NCBI RefSeq assembly: GCF_900103645.1
Contig: NZ_FNHP01000001.1
Coordinates: 310,001 to 374,000, forward strand
Direction: 5' to 3'
From: Oryzisolibacter propanilivorax
Lineage (GTDB): Bacteria; Pseudomonadota; Gammaproteobacteria; Burkholderiales; Burkholderiaceae_C
DNA: 64,000 bases
The stretch's first letter is position 1. Each line of letters opens with the position of its first letter. The notes below the pieces were generated by a model. That model saw nothing but the letters and a program-made list of their open reading frames with translations, did no database searches and was not told the DNA's origin. Positions 10,879-21,316 of this stretch are shown piece by piece. The position numbers and the translations under genes were made by a program.

Positions 10879-11514
10879 ATGCAACGCCTGTCTTTCGTGG
10901 TCCCTGCCGCAGCGCTGTGGCTGGCCCTGGCTGCTGCGCAGCCCTCCATTGCCCAGCCCTCGGGTGCGCAACCCATGGCGGAGCGCGCTGCCGTGCGCGA
11001 GCGCATCCAGCACCAGCGCCGTGACATCCAGGCCGAGCTGGCGCGCCAGGAAGCTGCTTGCTACCAGCGTTTCGCGGTCGAGGATTGCCTGCGCCAGGTG
11101 CGTTCCGACGCACGCACGCGCGACAACCTGCTGTGGCGCGAGGAACTGGAATTGGACGAGGCCGAGCGCCGCGACAAGGCCGCCCAGCGCCTGCAATCCA
11201 TCGAGCAGCGCCAGCGCGAGCCGGCCATCCAACCGCCTGCGCCCGCTGCTGCACGGCAGGAGGCGGCAGAAGATGGGGAGCGCCGCCAGCAGGCGCAGGA
11301 ACGGGCCGAGCACGCCGAGCGCCACCGCGCCGAGCATGCCGCCGCCCAGCAGCGCCGCGCACAGGAGCAGGCCGAGCGCCTGGAGGCATCGCGCCAGCGC
11401 CACGAGGAGCGCCAGCGCAAGGCGCGCGAGCGGCGCGAGCAGCAGGAACGCCGCCGCGCCGAGGACGCTGCCGCGGGCAAGACCCCGGCGCGCCCGCTGC
11501 CGGCCGAGCCCTGA
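10879..11514 (+). CDS. Exported Arg/Glu/Ala-rich coiled-coil protein of unknown function
   Basis: 211 residues. It begins with a signal peptide (about residues 1-25, ALWLALAAAQPSIAQP). After residue 35 it is almost entirely charged helix rich in R, E, Q and A, and three Cys lie in the first third (ACYQRFAVEDCLRQV holds two). The C-terminal half (about 115-195) is a strongly predicted coiled coil with repeated AQERAEHAERHRAEH-like sequence. It looks like the small exported coiled-coil proteins often found in Burkholderiales, sometimes annotated only as hypothetical. It is in the same direction as zapE, 23 bases downstream, so it may share its transcript. I do not recognise a characterised homologue. 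Confidence 0.8.
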   Translation: MQRLSFVVPAAALWLALAAAQPSIAQPSGAQPMAERAAVRERIQHQRRDIQAELARQEAACYQRFAVEDCLRQVRSDARTRDNLLWREELELDEAERRDKAAQRLQSIEQRQREPAIQPPAPAAARQEAAEDGERRQQAQERAEHAERHRAEHAAAQQRRAQEQAERLEASRQRHEERQRKARERREQQERRRAEDAAAGKTPARPLPAEP

Positions 11515-11535
11515 AGCAAGCCCATCCGCGTGGCG

Positions 11536-12330
11536 TCAGGCGCTGGCGAGCAGCGCTGGCGCCCGGTCCTGCTGCGCCATCGGCTCGATGCGCACCACTG
11601 CCAGCGACAGGTTGTCGCCATTGCCGCGGGCACGGGCGCGCGCCTTGTCGATCAGGAATTCGCTGGCCTCGCGCGGCGACAGGCGCTGCAGCACGGTGCC
11701 CAGCTCCTCCGGCGAGAAGTAATGCCAGACGCCGTCGCTGCACGCCAGCAGCACGTCGCCGGGCTGCAGCGGGGTGATGCGGTGCAAGCTGGCGGGCGGG
11801 TCGGCTTCCGTGCCCAGGCAGCCCAGCAGGATGTTGGACTGGGGGTGCGTCAGCGCCTGCTCTTCGTTCAGGCTGCCGCGGTCGATCAGCGCCTGGACGT
11901 AGGAGTGGTCCTTGGTGCGGTGCACCAGCTGGCCCTGGCGGAAGTGGTAGATGCGCGAGTCGCCCGAATGCACCCAGTGGCAGTCCCCGCGCGGGTTCAC
12001 CAAGAAGGCCGCCAGGGTACTGTGCGGCTCCTGCTCCGCAGAGATGGCCGTCAGGCGAATGACCATGTGCGCCTCCCGCGCCAGGTGCGTCAGCAGGCCC
12101 TGCGGGTCGTCGCTGCCCGGGGTGTAGCGCTCGAACAGCTGGCGTGCGGTCAGCATGACCTGGTCGGAGGCCTTGCGCCCGCCGCTGCGCCCGCCCATGC
12201 CGTCGGCCACCACGCCCAGCACGCAACCGTGCACGCGCTCGTGCGCCAGCAGCAGCACCTGGTCCTGCTGGTATTCGCGGTCGCCGCGGTGGATGCCGGT
12301 GGCCGCAACGATGCGAAAGGGTTGGGTCAT
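11536..12330 (-). CDS. PP2C-family serine/threonine protein phosphatase (Stp-like)
   Basis: 264 residues. The PP2C metal-binding signatures are visible: RGDREYQQDQ near residue 15-24 (in place of the usual RxxNQDx), VVADGMGGRSGG around 40-52, WVHSGDSRIYHFRQGQL in the middle, and LLACSDGVWHYFS towards the C-terminus. These phosphatases remove phosphate from Ser/Thr using Mn2+/Mg2+ and often reverse Hanks-type kinases. No kinase gene is adjacent. It lies 49 bases downstream of bamD on the same strand, so it may be co-transcribed with it. Confidence 0.92.
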   Translation of the reverse strand: MTQPFRIVAATGIHRGDREYQQDQVLLLAHERVHGCVLGVVADGMGGRSGGRKASDQVMLTARQLFERYTPGSDDPQGLLTHLAREAHMVIRLTAISAEQEPHSTLAAFLVNPRGDCHWVHSGDSRIYHFRQGQLVHRTKDHSYVQALIDRGSLNEEQALTHPQSNILLGCLGTEADPPASLHRITPLQPGDVLLACSDGVWHYFSPEELGTVLQRLSPREASEFLIDKARARARGNGDNLSLAVVRIEPMAQQDRAPALLASA

Positions 12331-12379
12331 GGTGCGCCGCGAGCGGCGGATGCAAGAGGACTGGCGGCTTGGCGCGAGT

Positions 12380-13174
12380 TCACCAGAACTTCCACCACGG
12401 ATTGTCCTTGCCTGGCAGGCCCTGCTCCAGCAGGCGCGTCTGCGGGTAGCTGGCCAGCAGCACGCGGCGCGCGTCGTCGCGCAGCTGTGTCATGCCGAGC
12501 GCGTCGTAGGACTGCACCAGGATGTACAGCGCCTGCTCGGTGGCCGGCACGTCCTTGTATTCGGCGATGGCGTTCTGCGCCCGGTTCACCGCCGCCACGT
12601 AGGCGCCGCGCTGGAAGTAGTAGCGCGCCACGTGCACCTCGTACTGAGCCAGCGAATTGACGATGTAGGTCATGCGCTGGCGCGCGTCGGGCGTGTAGCG
12701 CGAGTCGGGAAAGCGCGTGACCAGCTCGCGGAATGCCTCGAACGAATCCTTGGCGGCTTTCTGGTCACGCTCGGACAGGTCCTGACGCGAGACCCACGAA
12801 AACAGGCCCAGGTCGTCGTTGAAGTTGACCAGGCCCTTCAGGTACAGGGCGTAGTCGTAGGCCGGGCTAGCTGGGTGCAGCTTCATGAAGCGGTCCAGGG
12901 TGGCCACGGCCTGGGCCTTGTCGCCCGCCCTGTACTGGGCATAGGCCTTGTCCAGCTGCGCCTGCTGCGCCAGCGGCGTGCCGGCGGCGCGGCCCTCGAG
13001 CTTCTCCAGCAGCGGCACAGCCTTGTCGTAGGCGCCGCCGTTGAGTTCGTCGCGCGCCTCGGAATAGATCTTGTCCGGGCTCCAGCCAGCGGTTTTGTCT
13101 TCGTTGGTGCTGGAGCAGGCGGCCAAGGCGCCGGCCAGCAGGACGGTTAGAACAACGGGCGAAAAACGTGGCAT
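12380..13174 (-). CDS. bamD: Outer membrane protein assembly factor BamD (lipoprotein)
   Basis: 264 residues, close to the E. coli protein (245). The N-terminal lipoprotein signal ends in LLAGALAAC, with the lipidated cysteine at about residue 20. It is followed by tetratricopeptide-like repeats: SEARDELNGGAYDKAVPLLEKLE, then pairs of helices to the C-terminus. BamD is the essential partner of BamA that inserts beta-barrel proteins in the outer membrane. The ATG at 13174 gives MPRFSPVVL; longer in-frame readings upstream have no signal peptide at the start. The gene is divergent from dnaE, with 133 bases between. Confidence 0.96.
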   Translation of the reverse strand: MPRFSPVVLTVLLAGALAACSSTNEDKTAGWSPDKIYSEARDELNGGAYDKAVPLLEKLEGRAAGTPLAQQAQLDKAYAQYRAGDKAQAVATLDRFMKLHPASPAYDYALYLKGLVNFNDDLGLFSWVSRQDLSERDQKAAKDSFEAFRELVTRFPDSRYTPDARQRMTYIVNSLAQYEVHVARYYFQRGAYVAAVNRAQNAIAEYKDVPATEQALYILVQSYDALGMTQLRDDARRVLLASYPQTRLLEQGLPGKDNPWWKFW

Positions 13175-13294
13175 GGCTGATCGGGTGTGAGATGAGAGGG
13201 TGCGGCGCTGGCGCACGGGACGCGGCGCAGCGGGCACGGCCGGCAATTGTATGAAAACGGTGCCGTACGTCCGGCACGGGCATGGCCCGGTTTT

Positions 13295-13300
13295 TACAAT
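13295..13300 (+). promoter_or_regulatory. Possible -10 element of dnaE (TACAAT)
   Basis: TACAAT sits seven bases before the dnaE ATG. No convincing -35 hexamer is present at 17 bp. If used, the transcript would be essentially leaderless. Confidence 0.4.
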
Positions 13301-13307
13301 CGACCGG

Positions 13308-16300
13308 ATGTTTGTCCACCTGCGCCTGCACACCGAGTTTTCCGTTGTCGACGGTACCACCCGCATCGACGAGATTGTCAAGGCCGCCGCTGGCGATGCC
13401 CAGCCGGCGCTGGCGATCACCGACCTGAACAACCTGTTCGGCGCGGTGAAGTTCTACAAGGCCGGGCGTGGCAAGGGCGTCAAGCCCATTCTGGGTGCCG
13501 AGGTGACGCTGGAAAGCGAGGACGGCGCGGCGCCCGTCCGCATGCTGCTGCTGGTGCAGGACCGCCAGGGCTACCTGAACCTGTGCGAGCTGCTGGCGCG
13601 GGCCTGGACGCGCAACGTGGTGCGCAACCTGCCGCTGTGCACCTGGGATTGGCTGCAGGAGCTGAACGGCGGCCTGATCGCCCTGGCCGGCGCGCAGGCC
13701 GGGCCGGTCGGGCAGGCGCTGATGAAGGGCAGCGACGGTGCGGCCGAGGCGCTGGCCCGGCGCCTGGCGGCGCTGTTCCCGCAGCGCTTCTACCTGGAGC
13801 TGCAGCGCGCCGGGCGCCCCGACGATGAGGCGCACGTGGTGGCCTGCGTGGAGCTGGCCGCGCGGCTGCAGCTGCCGGTGGTCGCCACCCACCCGATCCA
13901 GTTCGCGACGCCGGACGACTACGAGGCGCACGAGGCGCGTGTGTGCATTGCCGAGGGCGAAATATTGGGCAACGCGCGCCGGGTGCGCCGCTTCACGCGC
14001 GAGCAGCATTTCAAGACCGCCGCGCAGATGCAGGCGCTGTTCGCCGACCTGCCTTCGGCGCTGGCCAACAGCGTGGAGATCGCGCGCCGCTGCAACTTGA
14101 CGTTGGTGCTGGGCAAGCCCCAGCTGCCGGACTTCCCCACGCCCGGCGGTATGCCCATCGACGAGTACTTCCGCCACGCCTCGCACGAGGGCCTGCAGGA
14201 GCGCCTGCAGCACCTGTACCCCGACGCCACTGAGCGCGAGCGCCAGCGTCCGCGCTATGAGGAGCGGCTGGAGTTCGAGCTGGGCACCATCCTGAAGATG
14301 GGCTTTCCGGGCTACTTCCTGATCGTGGGCGACTTCATCCAGTGGGCCAAGGCCAACGGCTGCCCGGTCGGGCCAGGCCGGGGCTCGGGCGCCGGCTCGC
14401 TGGTAGCCTACGCATTGAAGATCACTGACCTGGACCCGCTGCAATACAACCTGCTGTTCGAGCGCTTCCTAAACCCCGAGCGGGTGTCGATGCCCGACTT
14501 CGACATCGATTTCTGCCAGTCCAACCGCGACCGGGTGATCGAGTACGTCAAGGAGAAGTACGGCAAGGATGCGGTGAGCCAGATCGCCACCTTCGGCACC
14601 ATGGCCGCCAAGGCGGCGATCCGCGACGTGGGTCGGGTCATGGACATGAGCTATATGTTCTGCGACGGCATCTCCAAATTGGTGCCCGGCAAGCCGGGCA
14701 TGACCTACACCCTGGCCTATCCGCCCGAGCCGAAAAGGGAGGGCGACAAGAACAACTACGCCCTGGAACTGGAGCCGCTGCTGTACGAGCGCCTGCGCAA
14801 GGAAGAGGACGTGCGCACCATCATTGAGATGGCGCAAAAGCTCGAGGGCATGACGCGCAACATCGGCATGCACGCCGGGGGCGTGCTGATCGCGCCGGGC
14901 AAGCTGACCGACTTCTGCCCGCTGTACCAGCAGCCGGGCAGCGAATCGGCGGTGAGCCAGTACGACAAGGACGACGTCGAGGCCATCGGCTTGGTGAAGT
15001 TCGACTTTCTGGGCCTGGCGACGTTGACCATCCTGGAGATCGCGCGCGGGCTGATCCAGAGGCGCCACAAGGGCCAGGAAGACTTCGCCTTCGAGAACGT
15101 GCCGCTGGACGACGCGCGCACCTACCGGCTGTTCTCCGAGGGCAAGACCGAAGCCGTGTTCCAGTTCGAAAGCCGTGGCATGCAGGGCATGCTGAAAGAG
15201 GCGCGGCCCAGCCGGCTGGAGGACTTGATCGCCCTGAACGCGCTGTACCGCCCCGGTCCCATGGACCTGATCCCCAGCTTCGTGAACCGCAAGCACGGCA
15301 AGGAAGAGGTGGAGTACCCGCACCCGCTGGTCGAGCCGGTGCTGGCCGAGACCTACGGCATCATGGTCTACCAGGAGCAGGTGATGCAGACCGCGCAGGT
15401 GCTGGGCGGCTACAGCCTGGGCGGCGCCGACATGCTGCGCCGCGCCATGGGCAAGAAGAAGCCCGAGGAGATGGCCGAGCACCGCCTGATCTTCCGCAAG
15501 GGGGCGCTGGAAAAGGGCATCGGCGAGGCGCAGGCCGACGAAGTCTTCGACCTGATGGAGAAATTCGCCGGGTATGGCTTCAACAAGTCGCACGCCGCTG
15601 CGTATTCGCTGCTGGCCTACCACACCGGCTGGCTGAAGGTGCACTACACGGCCGAGTTCTACTGCGCCAACATGACCGTGGAAATGGACGACACGGACAA
15701 GCTGAAGGTGCTGTACGAGGACGCGGTCAAGCACTTCGGCATCAGCTTCGAGCCGCCCAACATCAACCGCGGCCTGTACCGCTTCGAGCCGGTGACCGAC
15801 CGGGTCATCCGCTACGGTCTGGGTGCGGTCAAGGGGACTGGCCAGCAGGCCATCGAGGCGATCATCGCTGCGCGCGAGGGCCGCGGCACCGGGCCCGAAG
15901 GCGGCACCACCGGCCCCTTCAGGAGCCTGTTCGACTTCTGCACCCGGGTGGACCGGGCGCGTCTGAACAAGCGCACCGTGGAGGCACTGATCAAGGCCGG
16001 CGCCTTCGACTGCCTGGAGCCCAACCGCGCGGCGCTGGTGGCGTCCATCGACCGCGCCTTCGACTACGCCGCGGCGCAGGCGGCCAACGCCAATCAGGGC
16101 GGGCTGTTCGACATGATGGGCGAAGGGGCGATCGGCTGCAGCACCGAGGAGCCGGCGCTGGCCGACGTGCCCGAGTGGGGCGTGAAGGAACGCCTGACGC
16201 AGGAAAAGACCGCCGTGGGCTTTTACCTGTCGGGCCACCTGTTCGACGAGGTCGAGGCCGAGGTGCGCCGCTTCGTCCGCACGCCGATCGCCGAGCTGGC

Positions 16301-16856
16301 CGACAGCCGCGAGACGCAGGTGGTGGCCGGCATCGTCAGCGACTGCCGCGTCATCAACGGCCAGCGCGGCAAGCTGGCTTTGTTCAAACTGGACGACAAG
16401 TCAGCGTCCATCGAAGCCTCGGCCGACGAGGGCGTGATCGCCGCCAGCAACGGCCTGCTGCGTGACGACGAGTTCGTGGTGCTGGGCGGACGCCTGCAGC
16501 TGGACCATTTCAGCGGTGGCCTGCGCCTGAAGGTGCAGCAGGTCTGGAGCCTGGCCGACGCGCGCGCGCGCTTCGGCAAATACCTGTTCGTCGCCGCCGG
16601 CGCGCAGCCGGACGTGGCCGCCATTGTCCGGGATTACCCGCCCCGGCGCGAGGAAAGCGAGCATGGCGAGGCGCTGCTGCGCGGCCTGCGCGTGCGCCTG
16701 GCGGTGCAATGCCAGGGCGAGGGGGACGGCGCGGCCGCCACGGCCGAGCTGCAGTTGGGCGATGACAGCCGCTTCTTCCCGTGTGATGCGGCGCTGTCGG
16801 CCTGGCAGCAGCAGGCTGGAACGGCCGCCATCAGCGTCGTCTACGAGCACGGCTGA
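13308..16856 (+). CDS. dnaE: DNA polymerase III alpha subunit
   Basis: 1182 residues (E. coli 1160). The PHP domain is at the N-terminus (FVHLRLHTEFSVVDG, then LAITDLNNLFGAVKFY). The polymerase core has the PDFDIDFCQ motif around residues 395-403, and KFDFLGLATL near 565 carries the third catalytic aspartate. ALYRPGPMDLIPSFVNRK and GYGFNKSHAAAYSLLAYHTGWLK are standard DnaE blocks, and an OB-fold region follows after about residue 985. It is the replicative polymerase. The ATG at 13308 is seven bases after a TACAAT sequence (13295-13300), so the mRNA may begin at or next to the start codon. Confidence 0.98.
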   Translation: MFVHLRLHTEFSVVDGTTRIDEIVKAAAGDAQPALAITDLNNLFGAVKFYKAGRGKGVKPILGAEVTLESEDGAAPVRMLLLVQDRQGYLNLCELLARAWTRNVVRNLPLCTWDWLQELNGGLIALAGAQAGPVGQALMKGSDGAAEALARRLAALFPQRFYLELQRAGRPDDEAHVVACVELAARLQLPVVATHPIQFATPDDYEAHEARVCIAEGEILGNARRVRRFTREQHFKTAAQMQALFADLPSALANSVEIARRCNLTLVLGKPQLPDFPTPGGMPIDEYFRHASHEGLQERLQHLYPDATERERQRPRYEERLEFELGTILKMGFPGYFLIVGDFIQWAKANGCPVGPGRGSGAGSLVAYALKITDLDPLQYNLLFERFLNPERVSMPDFDIDFCQSNRDRVIEYVKEKYGKDAVSQIATFGTMAAKAAIRDVGRVMDMSYMFCDGISKLVPGKPGMTYTLAYPPEPKREGDKNNYALELEPLLYERLRKEEDVRTIIEMAQKLEGMTRNIGMHAGGVLIAPGKLTDFCPLYQQPGSESAVSQYDKDDVEAIGLVKFDFLGLATLTILEIARGLIQRRHKGQEDFAFENVPLDDARTYRLFSEGKTEAVFQFESRGMQGMLKEARPSRLEDLIALNALYRPGPMDLIPSFVNRKHGKEEVEYPHPLVEPVLAETYGIMVYQEQVMQTAQVLGGYSLGGADMLRRAMGKKKPEEMAEHRLIFRKGALEKGIGEAQADEVFDLMEKFAGYGFNKSHAAAYSLLAYHTGWLKVHYTAEFYCANMTVEMDDTDKLKVLYEDAVKHFGISFEPPNINRGLYRFEPVTDRVIRYGLGAVKGTGQQAIEAIIAAREGRGTGPEGGTTGPFRSLFDFCTRVDRARLNKRTVEALIKAGAFDCLEPNRAALVASIDRAFDYAAAQAANANQGGLFDMMGEGAIGCSTEEPALADVPEWGVKERLTQEKTAVGFYLSGHLFDEVEAEVRRFVRTPIAELADSRETQVVAGIVSDCRVINGQRGKLALFKLDDKSASIEASADEGVIAASNGLLRDDEFVVLGGRLQLDHFSGGLRLKVQQVWSLADARARFGKYLFVAAGAQPDVAAIVRDYPPRREESEHGEALLRGLRVRLAVQCQGEGDGAAATAELQLGDDSRFFPCDAALSAWQQQAGTAAISVVYEHG

Positions 16857-16932
16857 AAAGCTTGAAAAACGCCTTGCCGGCGTCAATTGACCGAGGACCG
16901 CGCGATTCGTGCGGCTGGCTAGAATGAATTTC

Positions 16933-17289
16933 ATGGCAACCCAACTTCCGCCCCAGGCGCCCACCCGGCCGCAGGCCCCGTCCTGGGACGACGGCGGCTC
17001 GGCCGTGGCCGAGCGCCTGCCCCTGAAAACCAAGCCTCCACAAATGCACCAAGTGGTGATGCTGAACGACGATTTCACCCCCATGGAGTTCGTCGTGGTC
17101 GTCCTACAGGAGTTCTTCAACAAGGACCGCGAAGCTGCCACGCAGATCATGCTCAAGATTCATCTCGACGGAAAAGGCGTCTGCGGGGTCTACACGCGTG
17201 ACGTGGCGGCCACCAAGGTAGAGCAGGTGCTGGATGCCGCGCGCCAGGCTGGTCACCCTTTGCAATGCCTGAGCGAGCCTGTTGAATAA
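16933..17289 (+). CDS. clpS: ATP-dependent Clp protease adaptor ClpS
   Basis: 118 residues (E. coli 106). The conserved core is present: [22 protein letters not shown] with the N-degron-binding DDxTPM(E), then the [25 protein letters not shown] block. ClpS recognises N-end-rule substrates and hands them to ClpA. I chose the ATG at 16933 (MATQLPPQ); the ATG at 16924 would add three residues. The Pro/Ala-rich first 30 residues are poorly conserved in the family. clpA follows after 66 bases in the usual arrangement. Confidence 0.95.
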   Translation: MATQLPPQAPTRPQAPSWDDGGSAVAERLPLKTKPPQMHQVVMLNDDFTPMEFVVVVLQEFFNKDREAATQIMLKIHLDGKGVCGVYTRDVAATKVEQVLDAARQAGHPLQCLSEPVE

Positions 17290-17355
17290 ACGGACTTTGG
17301 GCCTGATCTACATTTCTTTCGTATTCGCAACACGCAAGCACAAAGGAGTTCTCAC

Positions 17356-19701
<2,346 letters not shown>

Positions 19702-19737
19702 TGCAACTGGCGCCTAGTCCCCTGGGCCGGGAATATG

Positions 19738-19767
19738 AAAAACCGCAGCCATGGCTGCGGTTTTTTT
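19738..19767 (+). terminator. Rho-independent terminator after clpA
   Basis: A near-perfect hairpin: AACCGCAGCC (19741-19750) pairs with GGCTGCGGTT (19753-19762), flanked by A on the left and a seven-T run on the right. The flanking A/T runs make it work for the convergent transglycosylase gene as well. Confidence 0.92.
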
Positions 19768-19769
19768 AT

Positions 19770-19826
19770 ATCAAATCAGGCTGTGGCCCTTGCTTTGCAT
19801 GGGCCTCTAGCTATGAAATATATAGC
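19770..19826. repeat. Intergenic palindromic repeat, copy C
   Basis: ATCAAATCAGGCTGTGGCCC, a short loop, GGGCCTCTAGCTATGAAA. It is an imperfect member of the family, directly behind the clpA terminator. Confidence 0.75.
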
Positions 19827-19834
19827 TTTCAGAC

Positions 19835-21238
19835 TCAGCGCTGCTGGACCTGCAGCAGCAGCTCGCGCGTGGCGAAACCGTCGGCGGGCAGGCCCAGCTG
19901 CTGCTGCAGGCGGCGCACTCCGTCGCGCGTGGCTGGGCCCATCACGCCGTCGACCGCGCCCACGTCCAAACCGCGTGCATTCAGGGCTTCCTGCAGCGCG
20001 AGTACCTCGGTGCGCGACAGCGGTTTGAGCTCACGCGGCCAGGACGCCTGCAGGCTTGTGCCACCGTCGATCTGGTGCGCCAGCAGTGCCACCGCCAGCG
20101 CATAGCTGACCGAGTTGTTGTAGCGCAGCAGCGCGCGGAAGTTACCGCCGACCAAAATGGCCGGCCCGCGCGCGCCGGCCGGCGCGAGGATGGATGCGCC
20201 GGCCAGCGCCGGCAGTGCCGCGCCGTCGCGGCTGCGCACGCCCTCGGCACTCCACTGGCTGCTGTCCTGGCGCACGGTAAGTTCTGCCCGGGCGTAGTCA
20301 AAACCCTCGGGCAGGCGCACCTCCACGCCCCAGGGCTCGCCGCGTGTCCAACCCGAATGCGCCAGGAAGTTGGCCGTCGAGGCCACCACGTCCGGCACAC
20401 TGGTCCAGATGTCGCGCCGCCCGTCGCCGTCGGCATCCACGGCATGCTCCAGGAATACCGACGGCAGGAACTGGGTGTGGCCCATGGCGCCGGCCCACGA
20501 GCCGATGAGCGCGTCAGCGGCTATTTCACCCCGGTCCACGATGCGCAGCGCCGCCAGCAGTTCGCGCTGGGCCCACTCGCGCCGCCGACCCTCGTAGGCC
20601 AGCGTGGCCAGCGCGTCCACGGTGCGGAAGTTGCCGAAATTGCGGCCGAAGTCGCTCTCCATGCCCCAGATGGCGGTCACGATGCTGGCCGGCACGCCCC
20701 AGCGGGCAGCGGCAGCATCCAGCGCCGCGGCGTTGGCGCGGCGGCGCGCCCGGCCTTCCGCCACGCGCTCGCGCGACACGGCCGCGTCCAGATAGGCCCA
20801 GGGTGGGCGGGTGTACTCGGGCTGGGCACGGTCCAGCTGCACGGCCTGCGGCACGAAGCGCGCCTGGCCCAGCGTGGCCTGCACGGTGGCGGGGGCGATG
20901 CCGGCCTGCAGTGCCTGCGGCACGAAGGCTTCGACCCATTGGCGGAAACCCTGGGCGTCCAGTGCCGCGCCGCGCGTGTCGGCAGCTGGCGCCGGCGTCG
21001 GCGCCGGCCGCACCGCTGGCGCAGCGGCAGGTGCGGGAGCGGCGGGTGGCCGGGCGGGTGCCACCCAGGGCGATGTTGGCGGGGCTGCCGGCACGGCGAC
21101 ACTTGCGGGCGCCGGCGCCAGGGTGGGCGCGGCAGTCGGTGCAGGGGCGCTGGCGCAGCCAGCGGCAGCGCCCAGGCCGGCCAGTGCCAGGCCGCGCGCC
21201 AGCCGGCCGGGCAGGAGGTGGAAAAAACGACGGTCCAT
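19835..21238 (-). CDS. Lytic murein transglycosylase, MltB type, with peptidoglycan-binding domain
   Basis: 467 residues. A lipoprotein-type signal is present (LAGLGAAAGCAS, Cys about residue 22), followed by a long Ala/Pro linker (about 25-90). The SLT_2/MltB catalytic domain has the key IWGMESDFGRNFGNFRTVDALATL block; its glutamate is the catalytic residue, and GAMGHTQFLPSVF follows. The last 60 residues form a peptidoglycan-binding domain (LQEALNARGLDVGAVDGVMG). The enzyme cleaves glycan strands in the periplasm with 1,6-anhydro product formation. It is a single gene, with its start 78 bases from the divergent sbcB. Confidence 0.94.
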   Translation of the reverse strand: MDRRFFHLLPGRLARGLALAGLGAAAGCASAPAPTAAPTLAPAPASVAVPAAPPTSPWVAPARPPAAPAPAAAPAVRPAPTPAPAADTRGAALDAQGFRQWVEAFVPQALQAGIAPATVQATLGQARFVPQAVQLDRAQPEYTRPPWAYLDAAVSRERVAEGRARRRANAAALDAAAARWGVPASIVTAIWGMESDFGRNFGNFRTVDALATLAYEGRRREWAQRELLAALRIVDRGEIAADALIGSWAGAMGHTQFLPSVFLEHAVDADGDGRRDIWTSVPDVVASTANFLAHSGWTRGEPWGVEVRLPEGFDYARAELTVRQDSSQWSAEGVRSRDGAALPALAGASILAPAGARGPAILVGGNFRALLRYNNSVSYALAVALLAHQIDGGTSLQASWPRELKPLSRTEVLALQEALNARGLDVGAVDGVMGPATRDGVRRLQQQLGLPADGFATRELLLQVQQR

Positions 21239-21316
21239 GGCCTGGCATTGTGCCGCCGCCCAGACGGCATACTGGCGTGTTTTCCATCGTTGCCGCCGAC
21301 CGGCCCCAAGCCCGCC

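Noticed and set aside
9710-12355. Minus-strand open frame of 881 codons over zapE and the coiled-coil gene
   Set aside because: Arg/Ala/Gly-rich shadow; it also covers the PP2C gene in another frame.
16861-16890. Possible heat-shock (sigma32) promoter before clpS
   Set aside because: CTTGAAA is present at 16861, but no CCCCAT-type -10 stands at the right distance.
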